This document shows, in pieces, positions 24,082-32,741 of a stretch of DNA of 64,000 bases. The position numbers and the translations under genes were made by a program. Position 1 is the first letter of the stretch; the number at the start of each line of letters is the position of its first letter. The stretch covers positions 95,128 through 159,127 of the forward strand of contig NZ_AQUZ01000007.1 of NCBI RefSeq assembly GCF_000372465.1. The letters are read 5' to 3'. This DNA comes from Kribbella catacumbae DSM 19601. GTDB lineage: Bacteria; Actinomycetota; Actinomycetes; Propionibacteriales; Kribbellaceae. The notes under the pieces are model-generated. The model did not search any database, was not told the DNA's origin, and saw only the letters and a program-made list of their open reading frames with translations.

Positions 24082-25472
24082 GCGCCGTACTTCTTGCGGT
24101 TGGCCTCCAGGATCTTGTCCGCCCGGGCGGCCGCATCGGACAGCGCCTTGGCCGGCTCGGTCTTCAGCAGGACGGCCTCGTTGATCGCCTTGTTCAGCTC
24201 GGCGAGCGCGTCACCGATGCCGGGGACGGGCGGCGGGAAGCGCAGGTCGTCGATCTGCGTCGCCAGCGCGGCCTGGTCCGTCAGCGCCTTGAAGTCGGCC
24301 GACTCGCGCACCTGCTTGCGAGCCGGGACCTGACCGCCCTTGGCCCACTCGAGGGACTTCTGGCTGACGTAGTTGACGAAAACGCGCGCGGCGGTGGACT
24401 TGTTCTGGTCCGGCGTCTTCAGCTTTGGGAGGCAGAACTGGTGCGAGCCGGCCCAGGCCGCCTTCTTGCCGCCGATGTTCGGCAGCGGCGCGACGCCCCA
24501 CTCCAGGCCCTTCTTCTCCTTCAGCGTGTTGATGTTCCAGATGCCGTTCCAGTTGAACGCGTTCTTGCCGTTCTGCAACGCGATCGCGTCGGCGTCCTGG
24601 GCGACGTTCTTCGGGCTGTAGCCCTTCTTCACCAGGTCCGTGAACCAGGACAGCGCCTTCACCCCGGGCTCCTCGGCCCAAGTCGCCTTGGTGGACTCGG
24701 TGTTGAACAACTCGCCGCCGAACTGCCAGAGCAGCGCCTCGACGCTCAGCACGCCGGTGAACTGGAACGGCGTGGCCCAGTGTCCCTGGATGCCCTTGCC
24801 CTTCAGCGCTTCGAGCGCCGCCATGTACTCGTCCGCGGTGGCCGGCGGCTTGGCCGGATCCAGACCGGCCTGGCTCATCAGCGTCTTGTTGTAGAAGAAG
24901 CCGAGCGGGTGCACGTCAAGCGGGATCCCGTACCGCTTGCCGTTGTACTCGCCGGCCTTCCAGACCACGTCGGCGAAGTCCTCCTGCTTGAGCTCGAGCG
25001 CCTTGGCCACGTCGTCGAGCGGCTCGATCACGTTCCGGGCCGCGTTGGTGGCGAGTGAGTCGACGTGCATGATCGCGACCGCCGGGCCGCGGCCGCTGCT
25101 CACCGCGGTGGGCAGCTTCGTGTAGTAGTCGGCCCACTGCATCACGGTCATCTTGACCTTGATGTTCTGGTGCTCAGAGTTGAACTGGTCGACGATCTTG
25201 CGCATGAACGGGCCGTCACCACCGGTGAACCCGTTCCAGAAGTCGAGCTCGACGGCCGGGCCGTCGTACCCCTTCGCGCCGCCGTCGCCGGTCGCGGGCG
25301 CCGCGCCGGGCTTGCCCGCCGAGCCCGAGCCACAGCCGGCCAGTACGCCGGCCGCCCCCAGAGCGCCGAGTCCGCCCAGCACGAGTGTCCTGCGTCCGAG
25401 GTTGTTTGAGTGATTGCGGTGTCCAGGTGCGTGCATCGCGGTGGCGGAGGGGCGGCCTCGATGTTTTTCCAT
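24078..25472 (-). CDS. Sugar ABC transporter substrate-binding lipoprotein
   Basis: 464 residues. The leader contains NNLGRRTLVLGG (twin arginine) and ends at lipobox LAGC, so Tat-type export with lipid anchoring is possible. The mature part is a family 1 extracellular binding protein (VELDFWNGFTGGDGPFMRKI, then IVDQFNSEHQNIKVKMTVMQ). It should deliver arabino-oligosaccharides to the two following permeases. I chose the ATG at 25472; an ATG 12 codons further in (MHAPGH) is possible. The frame is open much further upstream but that overlaps the GH51 gene. The 92-bp gap after GH51 may hold its own promoter. Confidence 0.9.
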   Translation of the reverse strand: MEKHRGRPSATAMHAPGHRNHSNNLGRRTLVLGGLGALGAAGVLAGCGSGSAGKPGAAPATGDGGAKGYDGPAVELDFWNGFTGGDGPFMRKIVDQFNSEHQNIKVKMTVMQWADYYTKLPTAVSSGRGPAVAIMHVDSLATNAARNVIEPLDDVAKALELKQEDFADVVWKAGEYNGKRYGIPLDVHPLGFFYNKTLMSQAGLDPAKPPATADEYMAALEALKGKGIQGHWATPFQFTGVLSVEALLWQFGGELFNTESTKATWAEEPGVKALSWFTDLVKKGYSPKNVAQDADAIALQNGKNAFNWNGIWNINTLKEKKGLEWGVAPLPNIGGKKAAWAGSHQFCLPKLKTPDQNKSTAARVFVNYVSQKSLEWAKGGQVPARKQVRESADFKALTDQAALATQIDDLRFPPPVPGIGDALAELNKAINEAVLLKTEPAKALSDAAARADKILEANRKKYGA

Positions 25473-25564
25473 CGTGGTCGTTTCTCCGCTGCCGCGAGGT
25501 GCGTGCCTGGGCGCCGCAAGCGCCAAAGAACCTCGGACGCAGGACACTAGCCGGTTGATGGTGT

Positions 25565-27067
25565 TCACCGTGTACCTCCAGGGGAGAGCCTGATCATGTG
25601 CCACGAAGCAGGGGGCAACGTGGCCGTACAGCTGTCGTTGGTGACCTCGGTGCCGTCGATGCGCCGCGGCACCACCCGGTCCGGGTCCTCGGCGGTGTTG
25701 ACCGCACTCCGGTCGTCGTCGTACAGAGCCAGGTGCTCGACCACCCGCAGTCCTGGCTTCACGGGGACCTCGAGGTCGACCTTGTCGGTCTCGCTCCGGT
25801 TCACCACGAACAGCACCACTTCGCCGGTGCTTTCCTCGTACGTCGCGGTGCTCCACAGCGCCGGCACCCGCCCGTACTCCGCGGTGTCGATCTCGGGGCC
25901 GGCCACTTCGGTTCGCAGTACCGTCGAGCCCGCGTACTTCGCGGTCAGCGCGAACGGGTGGAAGATCGTCTGCCGCCAGGCGCGGCCGTCGGGTTCGGTC
26001 CGGATCGGGCCGATCACGTTGACCAGTTGCGCCAGGCAAGCGATCTTCACCCGGTCCGCGTGCCGGAGCAGGGTGATCAGCAGGCTGCCGACCACCACCG
26101 CGTCGTCGACCGTGTAGGTGTCCTCGATCAGCGGGCCGACCTCGCGGATGTCCAGCCCGAGCTCGCCGGGGAAGCGCTGCTGGTACCAGACGTTCCACTC
26201 GTCGAACGACAAGGTGATCTCCTTGTCGCTGCGCTTGAGCGCCTTCACGTGGTCCGCGGTGGCGACGACCGAGGCGATGAACCGGTCCATCTCCTCGGCG
26301 GCCGCGAGGAAGCTCTGCTGGTCGCCGTCCTTCGGTTCGTAGTACGCGTGCAGCGAGATGTGGTCGACCAGGTCGTAGGTGCGCTCCAGCACGGTGCGTT
26401 CCCAGTCGCCGAACGTCGGCATGTGCCGATTGCTCGAACCGCAGGCGACGAACTCGATGCCCGGATCGACGCGGCGCATCGCGTTCGCGGTCTCCTCGGC
26501 CAGCCGCGCGTACTCCTCGGCGGTCTTGTGGCCGATCTGCCACGGCCCGTCCATCTCGTTGCCCAGGCACCACACCTTGATGCCGTACGGCTCCTTGTTG
26601 CCGTAGGCCACTCGGCGGTCGGGCAGTTCGGTGCCGGCCGGGAGATTGGTGTACTCGAGCAGTTCGACGGCTTCCCTGATCCCGCGGGTGCCGAGGTTGA
26701 CCGCCCAGATCGGCTCGACGCCGGCCTTGCGAGACCAGGCGACGAACTCGTCGGTGCCGAACTGGTTCGGCTCGATCGCCCGCCAGGCCAGGTCGAGCTT
26801 GCGCGGCCGCTGGTCCTTCGGGCCGACGCCGTCCTCCCAGTCGTAGTTGGAGACGAAGTTGCCACCCGGGTAGCGGATCGTCGTCACGCCCAGCTCACGG
26901 ACCAGGGCCAGCACGTCCTCGCGGAAGCCGTCCGGGTCGGCCGTGGCATGTCCCGGCTCGTAGATCCCGGTGTAGACGCAGCGGCCCATGTGCTCGACGA
27001 ACGAGCCGAACAGGCGCCGGTCGAGGGCACCGACGACAAACGCGGGGTCAACCGCAAGACGCGCCAC
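25565..27067 (-). CDS. GH51 alpha-L-arabinofuranosidase
   Basis: 500 residues, no signal peptide, so intracellular: it would release arabinose from imported oligosaccharides. GH51 signatures: LFGSFVEHMGRCVYTGIYEP near the start, TIRYPGGNFVSNYDWEDGVG, acid/base Glu in VWCLGNEMDGPW and nucleophile Glu in LSFDEWNVWYQQR. The GTG at 27067 has GGAGG four bases upstream. Two direct TACAACGATT repeats, probably LacI sites, lie 21-52 bp upstream. It heads the arabinan cluster and is divergent from the LacI gene. Confidence 0.93.
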   Translation of the reverse strand: MARLAVDPAFVVGALDRRLFGSFVEHMGRCVYTGIYEPGHATADPDGFREDVLALVRELGVTTIRYPGGNFVSNYDWEDGVGPKDQRPRKLDLAWRAIEPNQFGTDEFVAWSRKAGVEPIWAVNLGTRGIREAVELLEYTNLPAGTELPDRRVAYGNKEPYGIKVWCLGNEMDGPWQIGHKTAEEYARLAEETANAMRRVDPGIEFVACGSSNRHMPTFGDWERTVLERTYDLVDHISLHAYYEPKDGDQQSFLAAAEEMDRFIASVVATADHVKALKRSDKEITLSFDEWNVWYQQRFPGELGLDIREVGPLIEDTYTVDDAVVVGSLLITLLRHADRVKIACLAQLVNVIGPIRTEPDGRAWRQTIFHPFALTAKYAGSTVLRTEVAGPEIDTAEYGRVPALWSTATYEESTGEVVLFVVNRSETDKVDLEVPVKPGLRVVEHLALYDDDRSAVNTAEDPDRVVPRRIDGTEVTNDSCTATLPPASWHMIRLSPGGTR

Positions 27068-27087
27068 AGATCCTCCAGAGAGATCTT

Positions 27088-27119
27088 TACAACGATTAAC
27101 CTGGAGTTCTACAACGATT
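27088..27119. promoter_or_regulatory. Two direct LacI-type half-operators before the GH51 gene
   Basis: TACAACGATT occurs at 27088-27097 and 27110-27119, a 22-bp period that places both on the same DNA face. The sequence is like known LacI/GalR-family sites with a TTGTAA core, and the divergent gene encodes a LacI regulator. Binding should control the GH51-led operon. Confidence 0.65.
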
Positions 27120-27148
27120 GACATCCGCTGTAAAGAGCTGACCCCTCT

Positions 27149-27237
27149 CCTGTTCATTCGCCCCCTTTTCACCCTCTTTGGACCTCCCGGTTGACAGCGA
27201 GCCGGCCGGGAGGGTGAAAAGGGGGCGAATGAACAGG
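27149..27237. repeat. Long inverted repeat, family P copy 1
   Basis: Two arms of 27 bp (27149-27175 and 27211-27237) are exact complements, separated by 35 bp. Core of the arm: TTCATTCGCCCCCTTTTCAC. The sequence is shared with copy 2 at 34332-34417, with compensatory differences in both arms. The spacer holds CTCCCGG facing CCGGGAG, which can form an inner stem. It lies between the GH51 operators and the LacI start. Confidence 0.85.
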
Positions 27238-27285
27238 GGGAGGGCCGTGCAACACTCGGGCAACAAGCGGGCGAAGGGACTACGG

Positions 27286-28287
27286 ATGGTGACCAGGCTG
27301 AGCGACGTGGCAGCACGCGCCGGCGTGTCGGTGAAGACGGTCTCCAACGTCATCAACGACTACCCGCACATCACCGCGCGGACCCGGGCCAAGGTCCAGG
27401 CCGCGATCGAGGCGCTCGACTACACACCGAACGTGAGCGCCCGGTCACTGCGCAAGGGCCGGTCGGACTTCATCGCGCTGGCGATCCCGGAGATGGCTTC
27501 GCCGTACTTCGCCGAGCTCGGCGCCGCGATCAGCCGGGCGGCCAAGAAGCGCGGCATCACCGTGCTGATCGACCAGACCGAAGGCGAGGCGGCGGCCGAG
27601 AAGCTGGTGCTCGGCGGCATGCGCGGCCAGTTGATCGACGGCATCATCTTCTCGCCGATCACCACCGCGCCGGCCAAGATCGACCTCACCGACACCGCGA
27701 AACCCCTGGTCCTGCTGGGCGAACGGCACGCGGGCGGCACCCTTGACCACGTCGCGGTCGACTCCGTTCAGGCGTCCTTCGACGCCACCACGCACCTGAT
27801 CTCGATCGGCCGGCGCCGGATCGCCGCCATCGGAGTCGGCGGCGGCGCGGGCACGGGAGCCGTTCGGCGCAAGGGATATCGCAAGGCACTGAAGGCCGCG
27901 GGCCTGCCTCACGACCCAGCGCTGGAGCTGGCCGGGACGGGGTACCACCGCGAGGACGGCGCGTCCTCGATGCGGGAGTTGCTCGCCTTGCCGGAGCCGC
28001 CGGACGCCGTGTTCTGCTTCAACGATCTCCTGGCGATCGGCGCGCTGCGAACCCTTGCCGAGGCTGGGCTCTCGGTCCCTCGAGATGTCGCGGTGGTCGG
28101 CTTCGACGACATCGAGGACGGCCGCTACCACTCGCCGTCGCTGACCACGATCTCGCCGGACATGGACTGGCTCGCGGAGCACGCCGTCGGCCTGCTGCTG
28201 GACCGGATCGCGGGAACCGGTGAGGTCGACCGTCGCGACCTCACCGTTCCCTACACGTTGCAGATCCGGGAGTCGACTGCCGGCTAG
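27286..28287 (+). CDS. LacI-family transcriptional regulator of the arabinan cluster
   Basis: 333 residues. The N-terminal helix-turn-helix is TRLSDVAARAGVSVKTVSNV followed by the hinge region PNVSARSLRKGRS. The periplasmic-binding-like effector domain shows IALAIPEMASPYFAELGAA and VAVVGFDDIEDGRYHSPSLT. It is divergent from the GH51 operon and most likely represses it until arabinose or an oligosaccharide binds. I chose the ATG at 27286, with AAGGGA upstream; the longer open frame would run through inverted repeat P1. Its stop overlaps the convergent M14 gene stop by 3 bp (CTAG). Confidence 0.9.
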   Translation: MVTRLSDVAARAGVSVKTVSNVINDYPHITARTRAKVQAAIEALDYTPNVSARSLRKGRSDFIALAIPEMASPYFAELGAAISRAAKKRGITVLIDQTEGEAAAEKLVLGGMRGQLIDGIIFSPITTAPAKIDLTDTAKPLVLLGERHAGGTLDHVAVDSVQASFDATTHLISIGRRRIAAIGVGGGAGTGAVRRKGYRKALKAAGLPHDPALELAGTGYHREDGASSMRELLALPEPPDAVFCFNDLLAIGALRTLAEAGLSVPRDVAVVGFDDIEDGRYHSPSLTTISPDMDWLAEHAVGLLLDRIAGTGEVDRRDLTVPYTLQIRESTAG

Positions 28288-29945
28288 AAGGCCGCCGCGC
28301 AGGTGCTCAGGTTCGCCGTGACGGATGCACCGCGAGCCACTGTGATCGAACGGGTTTCCAGTACTTGACCGGTCGGCCGCTCACAGGTCAGCGTCCACGA
28401 CTCCGTGCCGCCTTGCTGGACGACGATCGGCCGGGTCGACGGGTTCGCGTGATAGGTGTACGTGCCACCCGCCGGCACGGTCATCGTGGTGTCCAGGACA
28501 TCGGGGATGTTGGTGCCGTTCCACGTCTTGGTGTTGAACGACTTCTTCAGGCGCAGGACCGCACCGGCCGGGCCGGTTCCGGTGATCACCGAGTGGCGAG
28601 CCGGGTTGATCGTGCTCTCCGCGGCGATCAGGTAGGCCTCGCGGTTTCCCTTGCCCGCGGTGCTTCCCGAGCCGAAGTAGTAGTTCGGCACATTCGAGAA
28701 GGTCGGGTGGAAGCTGTTGCCGTGCTCGAAGGTGAACCCGAGACCGCCCGTCGCGTAGTACGACCAGTCCTCGGTGGTTCCGGTGGTGTCGTAGAGCTCG
28801 TAGCCGTACTGGCTGCGGTAGCCGTTCTGCGCGGCCATCTGGTCGCCCAGCGACTTGTAGAGCGTCTCGTCCGGGGTCTTGCCGGCACTCGCGTAGCCCG
28901 GCTCACGCAGTACCAGGTTGGAGTAGGTGTGGTTGGTGATCAGCGTGGTCGCCTGGTACGACGAGACGAGCGCCTGGATGTTGCGCGACTCGGGCTCGCT
29001 GAAGGCGCTCGCGCCGCGGTACGTCTCCGAGGTGAGGCTGGTCGACGCTCCGGGACCGCCCCAGAAGCCGGCATAGTTCCGGTTCAGGTCGGTGCCACGG
29101 GACTGGTTCGCGGACTGCGCGCACTGGCCGGCCGACGGGAGCTGCCCGTTGGTGATCCGGCAGTTCTTTCGCTTCATCTCGTAGCCGTAGGTGCGGCTCA
29201 GGTTGAAACCGTCGGGGTTCACCACCGGGACGATGACGACCCGCGCCTTGTCGAGGATGCTGGTGATCCGCGGCACGACGCCGTCGTTCTTCAGCAGGTC
29301 GTAGGCGAACTCCATGGTCAGCTCACCCGACGGCCATTCGCGCGCGTGGTGCAGGCCCATCATGATGAAGACGGGCTTGCCGCTGCTGACGTTCACGTCC
29401 CGGCTGATCTCGATGCCGCGGATCGTGCGCCCTTCCAGCGAGGTGTTCTTGAGCGTGATCGTCTTGACCTTCGTCGGGTACTGCGACGCCAGCGACGCGA
29501 GATCGTTCGTGTAGTCCGCGAGCTGCCGGTACGCCGTACGCCCGCTGGGCAAGGTCGCGAGGATCGCCTTGTTCTTAACGGCTTTCGCATACGCCGCGTC
29601 GGCGAGCTCGCGTTCCCTGTCGGCGCCGACCAGGTCGTCCTCGAGTACTGACCAGGTGAAACCGGCGAGCTTCAGTAGCCGGCGATCTTGATTGCCATAG
29701 GCAACCACATCGACGTAGTTCTTGCCTGCTGACTCGGCCAGGTCGAGGTCGAGGCTGGTCAGCCGCTTGCGATCGGATTCGGTCGCGATGTTGATCCGGA
29801 GCAGCTGGATCAGTTCAGCCTGCTCGTAGGCCTGGACCTTGCGATCGGGTGGTGCGACGGCCTGGACATTGCTGCCGGCGCCGACCAGGACGGCGGCCGC
29901 GATCGCGAGGGGGACAAGTCGGTGCCATCGGGCGGGATGGAACAC
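28284..29945 (-). CDS. Secreted M14 zinc carboxypeptidase
   Basis: 553 residues with a signal peptide (LVPLAIAAAVLVGAGSNVQA) and an N-terminal pro-region (to about 140). In the M14 catalytic domain the zinc ligands are in GLHHAREWPSGE (His and Glu), with the third His expected in TTLITNHTYS. Substrate-binding VNPDGF and GTDLNRNYAGFW are present, and the catalytic Glu is in LGFTFEHGNSF. The last ~100 residues form a beta-rich appendage. It removes C-terminal residues from extracellular proteins. It is placed after the arabinan cluster but not functionally tied to it. Confidence 0.88.
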   Translation of the reverse strand: MFHPARWHRLVPLAIAAAVLVGAGSNVQAVAPPDRKVQAYEQAELIQLLRINIATESDRKRLTSLDLDLAESAGKNYVDVVAYGNQDRRLLKLAGFTWSVLEDDLVGADRERELADAAYAKAVKNKAILATLPSGRTAYRQLADYTNDLASLASQYPTKVKTITLKNTSLEGRTIRGIEISRDVNVSSGKPVFIMMGLHHAREWPSGELTMEFAYDLLKNDGVVPRITSILDKARVVIVPVVNPDGFNLSRTYGYEMKRKNCRITNGQLPSAGQCAQSANQSRGTDLNRNYAGFWGGPGASTSLTSETYRGASAFSEPESRNIQALVSSYQATTLITNHTYSNLVLREPGYASAGKTPDETLYKSLGDQMAAQNGYRSQYGYELYDTTGTTEDWSYYATGGLGFTFEHGNSFHPTFSNVPNYYFGSGSTAGKGNREAYLIAAESTINPARHSVITGTGPAGAVLRLKKSFNTKTWNGTNIPDVLDTTMTVPAGGTYTYHANPSTRPIVVQQGGTESWTLTCERPTGQVLETRSITVARGASVTANLSTCAAAF

Positions 29946-30029
29946 GGTGACCTCCAGTAATGAGGTTGTTGCGATGGGTAACTGGAGGGTAGAGCGCTAC
30001 CTGGCCGGGCGGAAGCTGTTCGGACAACA

Positions 30030-30047
30030 GTGCGGGGAAACCCGCAC
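30030..30047. other. GAAA-tetraloop hairpin
   Basis: GTGCGGG and CCCGCAC enclose a GAAA tetraloop, a perfect 7-bp RNA-type hairpin in the 154-bp spacer between the M14 gene and the FAD monooxygenase gene. It could be a terminator without T-tract for the monooxygenase or a leader structure of the M14 mRNA. I see nothing else in this spacer. Confidence 0.4.
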
Positions 30048-30099
30048 GCCCTGCCGACCGGCGGCGGCGTGTGGGCGGGTGCGGGTGATGCGAGGCCGG

Positions 30100-31248
30100 T
30101 TAGCGGTGGCCGATGGCGGCTAGTTGTTCGGCGAGGCCGCGGCGGAAGGTGGGGAGGTTGGCGAGGAGGCGAAGTACTGCGTTGCGGGCCGGGCGGATAG
30201 CTGCCGGGACAGTCGCCAGGCGGGTCAGCCGGTGAGCGAGTGCGACCACCCGCACGGCTTCAGCGCGACCGGCCGTCGCGTACTCATCGAGCTTGCTCTC
30301 GTCGCCGGTCGCCAACGCGATCGCCAGCGCCTCGCCCAGCGTCACGGCATCACGCAGACCGAGGTTCATCCCCTGACCACCCGCCGGGCTGTGGGTGTGC
30401 GCCGCGTCGCCGGCTAGCAGGATCCGCCCTTCGCGGTACCGGTCGGCCACCCGCTCGTGTATCCGGAACCGCGATCCCCAGATCACTTCGGCGACCCGGG
30501 CGCGGCGCTCCTTCGGACCCCGTGAGTCGAGCAGCCGCTGGGCATACTCGACATCCGGCTGCTCCGGTGCCTCCTCCACCTCGGCCACCAGCCGGAAGCT
30601 TCCGTCGGGTAGCGGGGCGGCCACCAGGATGCCGACCTTCGAGAAGTACAGGAGCACCTCTTCCTCCGGCAGACCGCCTTCGACCTTGACGTCAGCCAGC
30701 GTGAAGTTCAGCGGCAGGGTCCCGTCACCGGTGAAGCCCAGCCCGGCGAGGTCGCGGATGCTGCTGTGCATGCCATCGGCCGCCACGACGTACTGCGCCT
30801 TGATCACCTCACCGGATTCCAGGGAGACCTCCGCTCCGTCCGCGCTCTGCCGCACGCCGGCGGCGACGTACGGGCGGTGGACGGTGCCACCGAGCTCGGT
30901 CAGCCGGTCGAGCAGGACCTGCTCGGTGACGCTCTGCGGGATCATCAGGACGTACGGGTACGCCGTCGGCAGCTTGTCGAACCGGACCGGGACGAGGGTG
31001 CGATCCCCGTCGGCGATGTTGAACTGCTCGACGTGGATGCCGAGCTCGGTCAGCCGCTCGCTGACGCCGATCCGCTCCAGCATCTCCAGCGTCCGCGGGT
31101 GCACCACGGAGGCTCGTGAGGTGTTCGCCCCTGCCGCCTGGCGATCGACCACGGTCACCTGACGACCGGCTCCGGCCAGCGAGACGGCCACCGCCAGCCC
31201 AACCGGTCCAGCACCTACGACCAGCACCTCGGTCCGCTCCGGAATCAT
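30100..31248 (-). CDS. FAD-dependent monooxygenase (UbiH/PHBH-like)
   Basis: 382 residues. FAD/NADPH-binding motifs are in order: VLVVGAGPVGLAVAVSLAGA (dinucleotide fold), a central QYVVAADGMHSSIR (DG motif) and GDAAHTHSPAGGQGMNLGLR (flavin ribityl binding). Members hydroxylate aromatic or polyketide-like compounds, and some inactivate antibiotics such as rifampicin or tetracycline. The substrate cannot be inferred. Divergent from a TetR regulator, with three GTCAAC-N4-GTTGAC-type operators between them, so it is probably induced by its substrate. Confidence 0.87.
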   Translation of the reverse strand: MIPERTEVLVVGAGPVGLAVAVSLAGAGRQVTVVDRQAAGANTSRASVVHPRTLEMLERIGVSERLTELGIHVEQFNIADGDRTLVPVRFDKLPTAYPYVLMIPQSVTEQVLLDRLTELGGTVHRPYVAAGVRQSADGAEVSLESGEVIKAQYVVAADGMHSSIRDLAGLGFTGDGTLPLNFTLADVKVEGGLPEEEVLLYFSKVGILVAAPLPDGSFRLVAEVEEAPEQPDVEYAQRLLDSRGPKERRARVAEVIWGSRFRIHERVADRYREGRILLAGDAAHTHSPAGGQGMNLGLRDAVTLGEALAIALATGDESKLDEYATAGRAEAVRVVALAHRLTRLATVPAAIRPARNAVLRLLANLPTFRRGLAEQLAAIGHR

Positions 31249-31264
31249 CGCGATCCCCTCTCAA

Positions 31265-31337
31265 GTCAACGACTGTTGGCCAACGCTTGTTGACTTCACT
31301 GTAGAGCGGCCGGCTAGCCAGGTCAACACCTGTTGAC
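31265..31337. promoter_or_regulatory. Three TetR-type operators in the divergent spacer
   Basis: Sites of form GYCAAC-N4-GTTGRC occur at 31265-31280 (GTCAACGACTGTTGGC), 31279-31294 (GCCAACGCTTGTTGAC, sharing its edge with the first) and 31322-31337 (GTCAACACCTGTTGAC). The first two form a double palindrome nearest the monooxygenase; the third sits just before the TetR start. Confidence 0.75.
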
Positions 31338-31350
31338 CTACGGTGGGGGC

Positions 31351-31926
31351 ATGAGTCAGTCACCGGGTGAGCGGCGGTCCGACCGGACCAGGGCAGGCAT
31401 CCTCGCGGCGGCACGGGAGCGGTTCGCCGCCGACGGCTACGAGCGCGCGACGATCCGGGCGATCGCGGCGGACGCGGCGATCGACCCGGCGATGGTGATG
31501 CGGTACTTCGGCAACAAGGAGAAGCTCTTCGCCGCGGCAGCCGAGTTCGACCTGCGGATGCCGGATTTCAGCGCGCTACCGCGGGAGGAGGTCGGGGCAG
31601 CGCTCACCAACCACTTCCTCGACCGCTGGGAGGACGACGAATCGCTCAAAGCGCTCCTCCGCGCGAGCGTCACCAACGAGGTGGCAGCCGAACGCATGCG
31701 TCAACTCTTCGCCGGCCAACTCGCCCCGGTCATCAAAAACCTCGCCGATCCAGCCGAAGCCGCAACCAGAGCCGGCCTGGTCGCCACCCAAGCCCTCGGC
31801 TTCGCCCTCTGCCGCTACGTCCTCGCCCTACCCCCGGTAGCAGCCCTCACCCGCCCCCAAGCAGTCGCCTGGCTAGCCCCCACCATCACCCGCTACCTGA
31901 CCGGCACCATCGACCCCGCCCTCTGA
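31351..31926 (+). CDS. TetR-family repressor of the FAD monooxygenase
   Basis: 191 residues. N-terminal helix-turn-helix: TRAGILAAARERFAADGYER, then ATIRAIAADAAIDPAMVMRY and FGNKEKLF. The C-terminal helical ligand domain is typical in length. The ATG at 31351 follows a GGGGG stretch; a TTG 18 bases upstream lies inside the operator. It most likely represses both itself and the divergent monooxygenase gene through the three palindromes between them. Codon use near the 3' end shifts to C-rich third positions, as also seen in the MocR and GNAT genes. Confidence 0.88.
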   Translation: MSQSPGERRSDRTRAGILAAARERFAADGYERATIRAIAADAAIDPAMVMRYFGNKEKLFAAAAEFDLRMPDFSALPREEVGAALTNHFLDRWEDDESLKALLRASVTNEVAAERMRQLFAGQLAPVIKNLADPAEAATRAGLVATQALGFALCRYVLALPPVAALTRPQAVAWLAPTITRYLTGTIDPAL

Positions 31927-31932
31927 GGGAGG

Positions 31933-32673
31933 TTAGCGGCGGGCTTTGGCGCGGCGGCGTTTGGTGTCTTGGAGGTAGAGCCAGGCGATGGCCGCGCCGG
32001 TGACGAAGCCGCCGAGGTGGCCTTCCCAGGAGATGTTCGGGACGATGAACGAGAGCAGCGCGGTGACGCCGATGTAGCCGATGATCCAGGTGACATCGAG
32101 ACCTTGGGCCCTGCTGATCACCAGCAGCGCGCCGACCAGGCCGAGCACCGCACCGGAGGCCCCGAGCGTGGCACCGCCAGGCGCGGAAATCAGCCAGACC
32201 GCGACCCCGCCGCCGAGCCCGGACACGAGGTAGAGCACGGCGAACCGGAGCCGGCCGAGCATCTGCTCCAGCTGCGGGCCGAGCATCCAGAGCATGAACA
32301 GGTTCGAGAAGATGTGGAAGATCTGCACGTGGGTGAACGCCGACGTGATCAGTCGCCACGGCTCGGATTCGACCAGAACGGGGACCAGGACCAGATCCCT
32401 CAGGATCTGCGGGCTGCCCGACCGGACGGCGATGAAGACCAGCACGTTCAGGACGAGCAGCGTGATCGTGACGACCTGGTTGTTCCCGCGGGCGACACCG
32501 CCCAGCGCCGTGCGCTTCTTGGGGATCGACTTCACGCCCTCGTTGAAGCACGACGGGCACTGGAAGCCGACAGCCGCGCTGTTCATGCAGTCCGGGCAGA
32601 TCGGCTTCTCGCACCGCTGGCAGCGGACTCCGGCGTGCCGACCTGGGTGCCGGTAGCAGACGGTCTCGGTCAC
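31933..32673 (-). CDS. Rhomboid-family intramembrane serine protease
   Basis: 246 residues. The N-terminus is a small zinc-binding box with paired cysteines (CYRHPGRHAGVRCQRCEKPI, then CPDC and CPSC). Six transmembrane helices follow. Catalytic Ser173 is in GASGAVLG and His219 in EGHLGG; HIFSN (120-124) is the conserved oxyanion/His-Asn region. It cleaves membrane proteins within the bilayer. The GTG at 32673 places the zinc box at the N-terminus. Position between ppiA and crgA matches the conserved origin-proximal order (Rv0110-like proteins have the same layout in general). Confidence 0.92.
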   Translation of the reverse strand: MTETVCYRHPGRHAGVRCQRCEKPICPDCMNSAAVGFQCPSCFNEGVKSIPKKRTALGGVARGNNQVVTITLLVLNVLVFIAVRSGSPQILRDLVLVPVLVESEPWRLITSAFTHVQIFHIFSNLFMLWMLGPQLEQMLGRLRFAVLYLVSGLGGGVAVWLISAPGGATLGASGAVLGLVGALLVISRAQGLDVTWIIGYIGVTALLSFIVPNISWEGHLGGFVTGAAIAWLYLQDTKRRRAKARR

Positions 32674-32741
32674 GGCCTGGTCCTCCGCAGTCGTGAAAGT
32701 ACGGAACCGGCCGCCGTCGAGGCAGCCGGTCCCGTGATGGA

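Noticed and set aside
25598..27121. A 507-codon plus-strand frame across the GH51 gene
   Set aside because: It mirrors the GH51 coding sequence, whose catalytic motifs are intact on the minus strand.
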